Shown: positions 9,108 through 16,895 of the stretch, one piece after another | Position numbering within the stretch: position 1 is the stretch's first letter | How the letters are laid out: every line of letters begins with the position of its first letter | Program-made: the position numbers and the translations under genes | Notes under the pieces: model-generated | Seen by the model: only the letters and a program-made list of their open reading frames with translations | Databases searched by the model: none | What the model was told of the DNA's origin: nothing | From: Pleionea sediminis | GTDB lineage: Bacteria > Pseudomonadota > Gammaproteobacteria > Enterobacterales > Kangiellaceae | Reading direction: 5' to 3' | DNA length: 64,000 nt | NCBI RefSeq assembly: GCF_007570825.1 | Contig: NZ_SUNB01000001.1 | Span: 1,798,001 to 1,862,000 of the forward strand

Positions 9108-9932
9108 TTAAAAGTTATTCAGTAATAATCCAGCGAGTTTTTCTTGGCCGACAGTTACAGAAGCCTTTAAGATATCTTCTTGCGAACATTCACCGTAGGG
9201 TACGACGAGAACAACTTGGTCGCAAAGTTCAACGAGTATTCTTGCATCGGCAGAGTCTAAAATACTAGGTGCATTGATTATTGGGAAGCGATCGGGATAT
9301 CGAGATACTAATTCAGAAATAAATTCGTGCATTTTGTCCGATGTAAAATACTCAGCTGAATTTTCTCTTTTAAGACCACTTGGCACCATACGAAGCCGGG
9401 GCACACGAGTTTTATGTAAATAACTTGCACTATCTTGGCTATCGTCTTCCAGAAAATCAATCAATCCTTGCTGGTCCCCAAGATCAAATACTGAATTTAA
9501 CCGAGGATTATGAATGTCAGCCTCAATTAACATTGAAGTTTTTGCCTCATCTAAAGCAAATGTTGCTGCTAGATTTGCACTGATTAGATAACTTTCTTTA
9601 TCGGGAACTACCGGAGCTACCAGAGTAACAAAGTTATCTTTATCGCAGCTGGCTAAAAGTCGTGTACGTAAATTTCTGAAACTATCCAGTAGTTTACTGT
9701 TTGCCATATTCGAAAAAATCAGGCGTCTTTCTGCAAGCTCTTTCGCAGAGTACTTTTCAACTTGCGCCATATTGGAAATACTTTTCCTTGATGTCACGAG
9801 TTGCTGTGTGTCTTTACGTTGGACATTGACTGGCTCTGAATATGCAGTTTGTTCAGCCGCTTTTTCAATGAGAGACTCTTCTTTCTTTTCCTTCTCGAGC
9901 GACTTTAAAAAGGCTTTTTCTACTGTGCTCAT
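9108..9932 (-). CDS. Degenerate BY-kinase-like (XrtA-type tyrosine autokinase) protein
   Basis: About 274 residues, started at the ATG at 9932 because GAGAGG precedes it and the chain-length gene stops 2 bp before it. The fold matches the CpsD/TIGR03018 kinases: an S-K-L-L-D-S-F-R-N-L-R-T-R-L entry helix, a Walker A' equivalent (L-I-E-A-D-I-H-N-P-R-L) and an F-I-S-E-L-V region. The Walker A loop reads A-P-V-V-P-D-K-E-S-Y where G-E-G-K-S/T is expected, the Walker B aspartate is replaced (P-I-I-N-A-P), and no C-terminal tyrosine cluster is present. It is therefore probably a pseudokinase that only partners the Wzz-like protein. Confidence 0.75.
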   Translation of the reverse strand: MSTVEKAFLKSLEKEKKEESLIEKAAEQTAYSEPVNVQRKDTQQLVTSRKSISNMAQVEKYSAKELAERRLIFSNMANSKLLDSFRNLRTRLLASCDKDNFVTLVAPVVPDKESYLISANLAATFALDEAKTSMLIEADIHNPRLNSVFDLGDQQGLIDFLEDDSQDSASYLHKTRVPRLRMVPSGLKRENSAEYFTSDKMHEFISELVSRYPDRFPIINAPSILDSADARILVELCDQVVLVVPYGECSQEDILKASVTVGQEKLAGLLLNNF

Positions 9933-9934
9933 GA

Positions 9935-11470
9935 TTAACCTCTCATTCTTAAGTAGATCGCAATACCATATACGGTCCATACAGCGACAACGGTCATTAC
10001 CATAAAGGACATTTTTAGGATTGCGGATTTCTGATCGCCAGGTGCTGTTGGCGGATGAACAGACGATAGCACCGGAATTTTAAAAATATTTTGAACTTGA
10101 AGCTCTGTTCGAATTTTTTTGTCGAGTAGCGTAAGTCCGAATACTAGACCCACGGGTAACATAAAACTGATTGCTAGCCCGGCTAAGATAATGTGAGCAA
10201 ATCTAAGACCTTTTGGGGTAACCGGGATAAAAGCGGGATCTTGAACTTTCATTGATAGTCCCTGCTTTTCTTTATCGATATTCATCGATATTCGAGCATT
10301 CTCTCGTTGACTCAAAAGTTCTTGATACATATTTTGATTAACTGTGTAATCACGTGTTAGTTCCGAAATTTCCGCTTCTACAGCGTTTATGTTGTCAAGA
10401 GTTTCTCGTTCTTTATTAATCAAATTGAGCAATTGCTGACTTCTAGCCTTTAATGAAGCAATCGTATTTTCTGTATTTAAAATTTGAGTTCTTAAAGTTC
10501 TTGCTGTTTCGCCTGTAGGTGCTTCGACAATACGATCGTTTTTTGAACGAGTTCGTAATATAACTTCGTCGGCAACTTGATCTTTCAGCTCTTTAATTTG
10601 ACCTTTAAGCTGAACAATATCGGGATAAGTATCATGATAATTAAGTTTAAGATCGGCTAGACGAGTTTCTAACTGAGTAATCCTTTCATTTAATACGTTT
10701 TCTCGCTCGATACTTGCTTTATTGTGAAACCCACTTTGTCCAGTAATCTGCTTGGTCATTGTTTCAAGCGAAGACTCTTGTGTTGATATTTCAATTTCTA
10801 CCGTTTCGAGGTCTCGCTTTAATTCTATTAATCGAGCATTTGCATTATTTTTAGCATTTTCAGAAGCATCGATATTTTTTGAACGAAAGTCTTTTATTGC
10901 TTGCTCAGCGTTTTTCAGCTTCTCATGATAAACTTCAACTTGATTATTAATAAACTCGAATGCTGAGCGACTTTCATTTTGTTTTGCTGCAAGACTTTCA
11001 TCGATAAAAATTTCCGTCATTAACTTTGTTGTTTCATAAGCAACCATTGGATCAGTGTGACTATAAGAAATCTCTATTAAGTTACGATCGGCGTTTCTGA
11101 CCATCGTTTGTCGCTTTATATATTCTGCAAGCTTGCTCATGTCTTTAGTACTAAGTTCATTTTTATGAATTGCTTGCCATGTATCAGACTCTAGTACTTG
11201 ATTCATCACTCGCTGACTAAAGATAACCTTGCTGGCAATAGTTGCCCTGTCTTGAACACCGGTGGTGACGGCTGTGCCTGACATCAGGGGTCTTAGAATG
11301 TTCTGTTGGTCAACTTCAATACTGCTGGATGAAGTATAAATTCGTGGCCACGTCCAAGCTGCAACAAGGAACACTGCAGAAGTAAAAACATAGAGAAAAA
11401 TCACCAGTCGGCGGTGTTTCCATATTTCTTTTTGAACGACTCGAATGGTTGATGTAATTTCCGGGCTCAT
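9935..11470 (-). CDS. Wzz/GumC-type chain-length determinant (XrtA type)
   Basis: The 511-residue protein has an N-terminal membrane segment (about residues 20-41), a long periplasmic coiled-coil region, a conserved V-Q-D-P-A-F-I-P-V-T-P-K-G segment before the second membrane helix (about 430-455), and a further hydrophobic helix at the end (about 487-506). This is the polysaccharide co-polymerase layout of TIGR03007-like proteins that set polymer length and contact the cytoplasmic BY-kinase. The gene lies between the export lipoprotein gene (21 bp upstream) and the kinase-like gene. The third C-terminal helix fits a partner with a separate kinase polypeptide. Confidence 0.87.
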   Translation of the reverse strand: MSPEITSTIRVVQKEIWKHRRLVIFLYVFTSAVFLVAAWTWPRIYTSSSSIEVDQQNILRPLMSGTAVTTGVQDRATIASKVIFSQRVMNQVLESDTWQAIHKNELSTKDMSKLAEYIKRQTMVRNADRNLIEISYSHTDPMVAYETTKLMTEIFIDESLAAKQNESRSAFEFINNQVEVYHEKLKNAEQAIKDFRSKNIDASENAKNNANARLIELKRDLETVEIEISTQESSLETMTKQITGQSGFHNKASIERENVLNERITQLETRLADLKLNYHDTYPDIVQLKGQIKELKDQVADEVILRTRSKNDRIVEAPTGETARTLRTQILNTENTIASLKARSQQLLNLINKERETLDNINAVEAEISELTRDYTVNQNMYQELLSQRENARISMNIDKEKQGLSMKVQDPAFIPVTPKGLRFAHIILAGLAISFMLPVGLVFGLTLLDKKIRTELQVQNIFKIPVLSSVHPPTAPGDQKSAILKMSFMVMTVVAVWTVYGIAIYLRMRG

Positions 11471-11491
11471 TATTCGCTATCCATAAAAAAG

Positions 11492-12109
11492 TTAAAAGAC
11501 ACGCTCAGGTATTGAGAGGATGTCTCCTGGCTGAAGTGAAAAATTAGTGGACATATCGCCATCGTTTAAAATATCTTCTAATTCGATTTGAATTGTCTTC
11601 ACTTCATCATCGACTCGGCGGAAAAGCTTCGTTCGATTGGCTGCAGCAAACTCATTAAGTCCACCAGCTTCTAAGATTGCATCAAGTACCGTCATACCTT
11701 GTCGAAAACTCATAGATAGAGGAGTTCTAACAGCGCCTGTTACTCGTATCCTCGATAAGAACTCATGGCTGTTAAGTTGCTCCAGAATAACGGCTACTTG
11801 TGGATCTTTAATGAATCTTGAAAGCTTCTGGGTGATTTCTTTAGAAACATCAACAGGAGTTTTCCCTCCCGCGACAATCTCGCCCACGAGAGGCACAGAA
11901 ATTCGACCATCAGGTCTAACTGGAACGGTTATTGAGAGATCGGGATTTTTCCAGACATTAACTGTGACGACATCATCAACACCGATGTAATACTGGTCGA
12001 CAAGTAACGCGGTGTTGCTGGGAGCTGGATTTATTCCTGCAACTTCAGTTGGTTGGGTACTGCATCCTGCCAAGATGAAGGTTAGTAGGGCGATGGCAAA
12101 AACTTTCAT
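11492..12109 (-). CDS. Polysaccharide export lipoprotein (Wza-like, XrtA type)
   Basis: The 205-residue protein has a lipoprotein signal ending I-L-A-G-C (Cys16). A Poly_export domain follows (Y-Y-I-G-V-D-D-V-V-T-V-N-V-W to the F-I-K-D-P-Q-V region), then one SLBB domain (R-V-T-G-A-V...L-E-A-G-G-L). It is shorter than E. coli Wza and matches the TIGR03027 exporters of exosortase-A loci, which span the periplasm and outer membrane together with a separate barrel. It is the first gene of the minus-strand exopolysaccharide operon, with a 440-bp control region upstream. Confidence 0.88.
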   Translation of the reverse strand: MKVFAIALLTFILAGCSTQPTEVAGINPAPSNTALLVDQYYIGVDDVVTVNVWKNPDLSITVPVRPDGRISVPLVGEIVAGGKTPVDVSKEITQKLSRFIKDPQVAVILEQLNSHEFLSRIRVTGAVRTPLSMSFRQGMTVLDAILEAGGLNEFAAANRTKLFRRVDDEVKTIQIELEDILNDGDMSTNFSLQPGDILSIPERVF

Positions 12110-12549
12110 TTATTCATTCCTTGTTTCTTAACTATAGTCATATAAATCAAAGTGTTAGGGTCGCATTGCTTATTCCAAATGACCCTCATCAGTAAGTTAT
12201 TATCATAATTATAGCTAAAGAGTAGACAGAATAATCTTCAGCATATCTCAAAATGAAGAAAGAAATAAAAGAGTTGGTTGAAAATGTTTAAAAGACGGGT
12301 TGCTTTTAAAGAGGATAGGTTGATCGCGATAACTTTACCGAAGACAGGCTGATAAAGTTGCTATCCATTGCACACTCACTCTACTTCCTTGTTCATTTAA
12401 AACTTTGACACTATTTTAAGCTGACTTTCAGGGCTTCATTTTCTGGTCTTCTGCCAATAGTTACGCATAGATGCTACTGTACTCGCAGAAGTTTTGTCAA
12501 TAATTAGAAACTCGCTCTGACCAAGTTATCTTATTGAAATTTATAGTTT
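12110..12549. other. 440-bp intergenic region upstream of the exopolysaccharide operon
   Basis: No convincing gene on either strand. It must hold the promoter of the minus-strand operon starting at 12109. A minus-strand TATAAT lies at 12213-12208 but has no good -35 box, and I found no sigma-54 type GG/GC pair. An imperfect inverted repeat (AACTTTA ... TAAAGTT) occurs around 12323-12360. Confidence 0.5.
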
Positions 12550-12807
12550 TTAGTTTGTGTGGTTCTCTACAAAGGTGATTAATGAGCCAACGGTCTCAAA
12601 GACTTCTGCAGACAGCTCGTCATCCTCAGCGGTAAATTCGAAAGTTTCTTCAAGTTGAGTTACGACTGCGACAATTGCCATTGAGTCGAATTCCGGAAAA
12701 TTACCTAACAATGGCGTGTCTTCACTTAACTCTTCTGCAGACATGCTGAGTGATAAGGTGTCTATCAGTAGTTGCTTTGTGGTTTCTGAAATACTTGCGT
12801 TGCTCAT
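12550..12807 (-). CDS. Acyl carrier protein
   Basis: The 85-residue acidic protein has the ACP four-helix pattern. Its phosphopantetheine site is the E-F-D-S-M motif (Ser42), a relative of the usual D-S-L. It is not next to fatty-acid synthesis genes; it lies 440 bp upstream of the exopolysaccharide operon on the same strand. Exosortase-A loci often include a dedicated ACP with an acyl-CoA ligase, so it may carry an acyl or aminoacyl group for polymer modification. The ligase is not in the window. It is divergent from serA. Confidence 0.85.
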   Translation of the reverse strand: MSNASISETTKQLLIDTLSLSMSAEELSEDTPLLGNFPEFDSMAIVAVVTQLEETFEFTAEDDELSAEVFETVGSLITFVENHTN

Positions 12808-12983
12808 AAAGTGGTCCTACAAAATTTGGCGCGATTTTAGCAGCTACCAGCAAAATTTGCACTTTCCAATTCAATCGACTTTTGGCAGTAACGTCAAATA
12901 ACGGATCGTTTGGATCTATCTGTAGCTTTTTTAAAGCTTTTTTCTTAAGCTAAAAGCGAATATTCAATCAGGAAGTGTTTATT

Positions 12984-14219
12984 GTGGCTCTGCAAACGAC
13001 ATCATTTGATAAAAAGAAAATCAAAATTGCCTTATTAGAAGGTATCCATCCAAGCGCAACTAAGGTTTTTCATGCCGCGGGTTATGAAAACATAGTTTCA
13101 GCACCAAAATCATTGCCGAAAAAAGAGCTAATAGAGGTGTTGTCTGACACGCATTTTTTGGGCATTCGTTCGAGAACACAGGTGACTGAAGAATTGTTAG
13201 AGTACACCCCAAAACTTGCGGCAATAGGTTGTTTTTGTATTGGTACTAATCAGGTCGATCTTGACGCGACTCGCATCAAAGGAATACCGGTTTTTAATGC
13301 TCCTTTTGCCAATACTCGAAGTGTAGCTGAGTTAGTATTGGCAGAAATGATCTTGCTGCTCAGAGGTGTTCCCGCTAAAAATGCTGCTGCTCACCGTGGT
13401 GAGTGGTTGAAGTCGGCAACAGGTTCATATGAGGCAAGAGGAAAAACACTGGGTATTGTCGGTTACGGCCATATTGGAACTCAAATAGGAATACTGGCTG
13501 AAGGTTTGGGAATGAATGTTCAATATTATGATATTGAAAGTAAATTGGCTCTGGGCAATGCGATGCCAGTTGATAGTTATCATGAGTTACTGGAAACTTC
13601 GGATGTCGTAACTTTTCATGTGCCCGAAACTTCGCAAACCAAAAACTTGATGGATGAAGAAGCTTTCAGCCATCTGAAAGATGGCGCCATTTTAATTAAT
13701 GCTTCTCGTGGCACGGTGGTTGATATTGCTGCTTTAGAATCTGCCTTATCCAGCGAAAAGGTTCGTGGAGCCGCGATAGACGTATTCCCAGTTGAGCCCA
13801 AGTCGAATCAGGAAGAGTTTGAGTCGCCCCTTAGACAGTTTGATAATGTTATTTTAACTCCTCATGTTGGCGGAAGTACGATAGAAGCTCAGGCAAATAT
13901 TGGAATTGAGGTTAGCGAAAAACTTGTTAAATACAGTGACAATGGCTCCACCTTATCTTCGGTGAACATTCCCGAAGTTGCATTGCCTTCGCACGAAGGT
14001 AAGCATCGCATTTGCCATATGCATCGTAATATTCCAGGCATTTTGGCGAAGATAAATGACATTTTTTCTTCTAACCAAGTGAACATCGCTGCTCAATATC
14101 TCCAAACGGCCGGTGATATTGGTTATGTTGTTACTGATGTGGATAAATCATCGAGTGATGATGCTTATGAGGCGTTAAAAAATATAGAAGGAACTATTAA
14201 GAGTCGAATCTTGTACTAA
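12984..14219 (+). CDS. serA: D-3-phosphoglycerate dehydrogenase
   Basis: A roughly 411-residue protein that oxidises 3-phosphoglycerate in the first step of serine synthesis. It shows the NAD-binding G-Y-G-H-I-G-T motif, catalytic Arg in N-A-S-R-G-T, Glu in the D-V-F-P-V-E-P region and His in T-P-H-V-G-G-S-T, then a C-terminal ACT domain (I-P-G-I-L-A-K-I-N-D) for serine feedback. Its length matches E. coli SerA. I prefer the GTG at 12984, 9 bases after AGGAA, over the in-frame GTG at 12975, which abuts the ribosome site. It converges with rpiA as in other Gammaproteobacteria. Confidence 0.93.
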   Translation: MALQTTSFDKKKIKIALLEGIHPSATKVFHAAGYENIVSAPKSLPKKELIEVLSDTHFLGIRSRTQVTEELLEYTPKLAAIGCFCIGTNQVDLDATRIKGIPVFNAPFANTRSVAELVLAEMILLLRGVPAKNAAAHRGEWLKSATGSYEARGKTLGIVGYGHIGTQIGILAEGLGMNVQYYDIESKLALGNAMPVDSYHELLETSDVVTFHVPETSQTKNLMDEEAFSHLKDGAILINASRGTVVDIAALESALSSEKVRGAAIDVFPVEPKSNQEEFESPLRQFDNVILTPHVGGSTIEAQANIGIEVSEKLVKYSDNGSTLSSVNIPEVALPSHEGKHRICHMHRNIPGILAKINDIFSSNQVNIAAQYLQTAGDIGYVVTDVDKSSSDDAYEALKNIEGTIKSRILY

Positions 14220-14235
14220 ATGGCTTTAGGTAATG

Positions 14236-14269
14236 ATTTGTGAGGCCCAGATGTACGGGCCTCAATTTG
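14236..14269. terminator. Bidirectional hairpin between serA and rpiA
   Basis: A perfect 8-bp stem TGAGGCCC / GGGCCTCA (14241-14248 with 14257-14264) lies between two convergent genes. T-rich bases on both sides are weak, so it may work as a two-way intrinsic terminator. Confidence 0.6.
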
Positions 14270-14275
14270 AAACGA

Positions 14276-14935
14276 CTAAGCTGTCATGGACTTGACACCA
14301 TCTTTAGAGGCGAGAAGTAAAAAGTCTGCGCTTCGAGCTGCGAATAAGCCGTTGGTGACAACTCCAACAATTTGATTAATTTTTTCTTCCATTGCAATTG
14401 GCTCGAATATGTCTAAGTTATGGACATCAAGAATTTGGTTGCCGTTGTCTGTTACAAAGTCTTCTCGGTATACCGGATCTCCGCCAAGCTTAACGATTTC
14501 TCTGGCGACATGTGATCTTGCCATAGGAATAACTTCGATAGGCAAAGGGAAAGAACCTAATTTTTTAACCAATTTTGATTCGTCAGCTATGCATACAAAT
14601 TTTTCTGCAACGGCTGCAATGATTTTTTCACGCGTTAATGCACCACCGCCACCTTTTATGAGTTGTAATAGGTGATTGCTTTCGTCTGCACCATCAATAT
14701 ATACCGGTACTCGATCTGCTGCCGACAATTCGTAAACCGTAATTCCATGTTGCCTTAGGCGAGCCGTTGAGGCTTCTGAGCTGGAAACAGCTCCGCGGAT
14801 CAAATGTTTTTTTTCGGCTAAAGCATCGATAAAAAAGTTGACGGTCGAGCCAGTTCCGACACCAACAATCTCATCTTCTTCAATAAATTCGAGAGCTTTG
14901 ATAGCGGCCTGTTTTTTTAACTCATCTTGAGACAT
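14276..14935 (-). CDS. rpiA: Ribose-5-phosphate isomerase A
   Basis: The 219-residue protein matches E. coli RpiA in length and motifs: V-G-V-G-T-G-S-T-V near residue 25, V-Y-I-D-G-A-D-E near 80 and [11 protein letters not shown] near 95, which form the active site. It interconverts ribose-5-phosphate and ribulose-5-phosphate in the pentose phosphate pathway. It converges with serA, a common gammaproteobacterial arrangement, and stands alone on its strand. Confidence 0.95.
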   Translation of the reverse strand: MSQDELKKQAAIKALEFIEEDEIVGVGTGSTVNFFIDALAEKKHLIRGAVSSSEASTARLRQHGITVYELSAADRVPVYIDGADESNHLLQLIKGGGGALTREKIIAAVAEKFVCIADESKLVKKLGSFPLPIEVIPMARSHVAREIVKLGGDPVYREDFVTDNGNQILDVHNLDIFEPIAMEEKINQIVGVVTNGLFAARSADFLLLASKDGVKSMTA

Positions 14936-15251
14936 GTGTTTTTGAACTCTTTATTTTTCGCGGTTAAAAACAATTATAAGCTTTTACGACAAGACCTTCG
15001 ACTACTTCATTAACCGTGTTGCTTGTATAGTCAATAGATTGTATGTCTTTGGCGAAAAACAGATTTTTATAGGGCAGAAATTAGGGGTTGCATCGTAACA
15101 GTTGATCGGTGTAAAGTGAAACCCGCTGAACAATGTTTACACAAAAAACGAATAAATAACGGTTCGGTGGCTAGGGAAGTACGCAAATAAAAGGAGCTCT
15201 ATCAATAATAAAATAAAATGACCCATAAAGAGTCAGGGTTTGGAGAGCACC
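14936..15251. other. 316-bp intergenic region between rpiA and a small ORF
   Basis: No further gene seen. It should contain the rpiA promoter (minus) and the promoter of the small plus-strand gene at 15252. An inverted repeat GTGTAAA (15109-15115) / TTTACAC (15136-15142) could be an operator. No sharp -35/-10 pair stands out. Confidence 0.45.
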
Positions 15252-15392
15252 ATGAAAAAAAAGCCAGACATACTGGTTGTCTTGGCGGCAGTTTTGGGGT
15301 TGGGTATCGCAATATCGAGCGTCGGCAGTGCTAACAATCTTAGCGAAAAGTCAGACCCAAGCGATACACGAGCTGTTGAGATAAACCGGTAA
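15252..15392 (+). CDS. 46-residue predicted membrane-anchored small protein
   Basis: ATG at 15252 follows GGAG with 6-base spacing and reads 46 codons to a TAA at 15390-15392. The product has a lysine-rich start (M-K-K-K-P-D), a hydrophobic stretch of about 18 residues (I-L-V-V-L-A-A-V-L-G-L-G-I-A-I), then a polar tail. It could be an inner-membrane small protein or a cleaved secreted peptide. A strong intrinsic terminator follows within 15 bases, which supports an independent transcript. I recognise no family. Confidence 0.6.
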   Translation: MKKKPDILVVLAAVLGLGIAISSVGSANNLSEKSDPSDTRAVEINR

Positions 15393-15404
15393 TTCAATAT
15401 ATAC

Positions 15405-15434
15405 CCCCGCGCAAGTCGCGGGGTTTTTATTTTT
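15405..15434 (+). terminator. Intrinsic terminator after the 46-codon ORF
   Basis: Seven-base-pair GC stem CCCCGCG / CGCGGGG with a CAAGT loop, followed by TTTTTATTTTT. A textbook plus-strand terminator that closes the small-ORF transcript. Confidence 0.9.
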
Positions 15435-15451
15435 CGGGCTTTTAAATTTTT

Positions 15452-16060
15452 TTAAGAAAACACCCAAACTTTTTCTGGCGTGGCAACCGCGTCTAGAGGA
15501 ATATCCCAAGGCTCTATAGGCAATCTTTCAACTCGTTGTTGTTCGTAAGCGATTCCAACAAAAGATGGTCGCGTTTTATGCGTAATTAAATGTTCAAAAG
15601 TTCGGTCGTAAAATCCTCCTCCCATGCCGAGTCTTCCGCCATGAGAATCAAAGGCAACCAGCGGAAATAGAACAATATCAAGTCGACTTATTCTAAAGTG
15701 TTGATTCGGTGTTGTTACCGGTTCGAGAATTCCAAAGCGATTTTTTTTCAATTGAGTTGTTGTGGTAAATGGTGCGAACCATAATCGATTGGGAGGTAAG
15801 GGCCTTAGAATTGGAAGAAACGTTAACTTACCGTGATTTTGACTTGATATTAATGTTGGTTCGAGACTTAGTTCGCCATCTTGCGCTAAGTACCCAGCAA
15901 CGTGTTTGGCTTCTGCAAATTTAGACCAGGCAAAAAGTTGCTGTTTTAATTGCTCTGAGAAGTAGTGCTGGCGACTTTCTAGTACTCGTCTTTTCTGTCG
16001 CATTTCGCGACGAATGTTACTTTTGAGCGATTGAGTGGAATCTTCACTAGAAGTGTTCAT
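15452..16060 (-). CDS. 5-formyltetrahydrofolate cyclo-ligase
   Basis: A 202-residue protein of the 5-FCL/YgfA family, which converts 5-formyl-THF to 5,10-methenyl-THF with ATP. The start has the usual basic K-x-x-I-R-R-E-M-R-Q-K-R-R helix, and the nucleotide/folate site motif G-R-L-G-M-G-G-G-F-Y-D-R lies near residue 145. It follows 6S RNA and zapA on the same strand, exactly the conserved gammaproteobacterial order zapA-ssrS-ygfA, so it is likely cotranscribed with 6S RNA. Confidence 0.93.
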   Translation of the reverse strand: MNTSSEDSTQSLKSNIRREMRQKRRVLESRQHYFSEQLKQQLFAWSKFAEAKHVAGYLAQDGELSLEPTLISSQNHGKLTFLPILRPLPPNRLWFAPFTTTTQLKKNRFGILEPVTTPNQHFRISRLDIVLFPLVAFDSHGGRLGMGGGFYDRTFEHLITHKTRPSFVGIAYEQQRVERLPIEPWDIPLDAVATPEKVWVFS

Positions 16061-16072
16061 AAATTATAAACG

Positions 16073-16257
16073 CGCTACCCGGAATGCCGTTGCAGGTAAA
16101 AGCCCTAGAACCCAAGGCTCTAGGTGGGAATCTAAGTATCGGATCAGGCTTCCCGGTACATGCCGGGTTTGCACAACACCAATAACTGCCTGACTCCCAA
16201 AGACAGTATTATCGGCTCAAGGACGTTCTCTGCTCGCGAACATCCCAGGCAGCACTC
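16073..16257 (-). ncRNA. ssrS: 6S RNA
   Basis: Between zapA and the 5-FCL gene, on the same strand. Read on the minus strand the segment begins with C-T-G-C-C-T-G-G-G-A-T-G-T-T-C-G-C, contains the conserved CCTTGAGCCGATA stretch, a central single-stranded region, and ends with CGGCATTCCGGGTAGC, which can pair with the 5' part to give the long 6S rod. 6S RNA binds the sigma-70 holoenzyme and mimics an open promoter in stationary phase. Gene order matches E. coli. The ends are estimates, good to about five bases. Confidence 0.92.
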
Positions 16258-16260
16258 TTG

Positions 16261-16575
16261 TTATGTTAACTCTAATTGGCTGTCGGATGCCAATACTTCT
16301 TCAATACGATACTTAAGTTGAGTTAAACGATTTGTGTCAACAGAGGACTTACCAGAGTTGTCATCACCATGAAGTAATTCAAACGCTAAATTCAACGCTG
16401 CCATTACCGCGATTCTTTCGGTTCCAACGACGCGGCCGCTATCGCGAATTTCTTTCATTCGACCATCCAGAAAGCGCGCTGCATCCATTAACTGATTACG
16501 TTGCTCTTCTTCAGCAGAAAATTGATACTCGCGCTCGAGAATGCGTAAGGTTACGGAATGATCGTTTTTACTCAC
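16261..16575 (-). CDS. zapA: Cell-division protein ZapA
   Basis: The 104-residue protein has the ZapA pattern: a short N-terminal strand region (V-T-L-R-I-L-E-R-E-Y), A-A-R-F-L-D-G-R-M-K-E-I-R and A-V-M-A-A-L-N-L-A-F-E-L, then a C-terminal coiled coil. ZapA cross-links FtsZ protofilaments at the Z-ring. It is 6 bp downstream of the small coiled-coil gene and directly upstream of 6S RNA, the standard order. Confidence 0.92.
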   Translation of the reverse strand: MSKNDHSVTLRILEREYQFSAEEEQRNQLMDAARFLDGRMKEIRDSGRVVGTERIAVMAALNLAFELLHGDDNSGKSSVDTNRLTQLKYRIEEVLASDSQLELT

Positions 16576-16581
16576 GATTAA

Positions 16582-16782
16582 CTACTCCATCGATTTTAGG
16601 CGAGAAACAATCGATTCTATTTTTTCTGTCGCCAATTTGTTTTTTTCCAACAGTCGAGCACGGTCGGCAATGAGCTCATCTTGTTTGAGCTTAAGAGAGC
16701 GATTTTCTTGTTGGAGCTGTTGAAAGCGTTTTAAAAGCTGATCAACTCGCCCTTCAAGTTGAGAAATTTCTGAATTTTCCAT
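16582..16782 (-). CDS. Small coiled-coil protein (TIGR02449, ZapB-like)
   Basis: A 66-residue, almost wholly alpha-helical heptad protein (L-E-G-R-V-D-Q-L-L-K-R-F...Q-Q-E-N-R-S-L-K). This small family precedes zapA in many Gammaproteobacteria and resembles ZapB, so a role at the Z-ring is likely but not proven. It is the first gene of the transcript leading through zapA, 6S RNA and 5-FCL, and is divergent from ygfB. Confidence 0.85.
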   Translation of the reverse strand: MENSEISQLEGRVDQLLKRFQQLQQENRSLKLKQDELIADRARLLEKNKLATEKIESIVSRLKSME

Positions 16783-16840
16783 AGCAAGCTGTTGTTTTTA
16801 CGGATGGTTTAAATATAGAGCTACGCGGAGATTGGGTCAA

Positions 16841-16849
16841 TGATATAAT
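16841..16849 (+). promoter_or_regulatory. Extended -10 promoter for ygfB
   Basis: TGATATAAT is a perfect TG-N-TATAAT extended -10 element 46 bases before the ygfB start, with no good -35 box, as usual for this class. It would drive the ygfB-pepP-ubiH-ubiI operon. Confidence 0.6.
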
Positions 16850-16895
16850 CATCACACCGCAATGCACAATTGGCAATTTAAAAAAAGTTTTAATT

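Noticed and set aside
12110-12549. Sigma-54 promoter for the exopolysaccharide operon, as known for some exosortase-A loci
   Set aside because: No convincing GG-N10-GC pair on the minus strand was found by eye.
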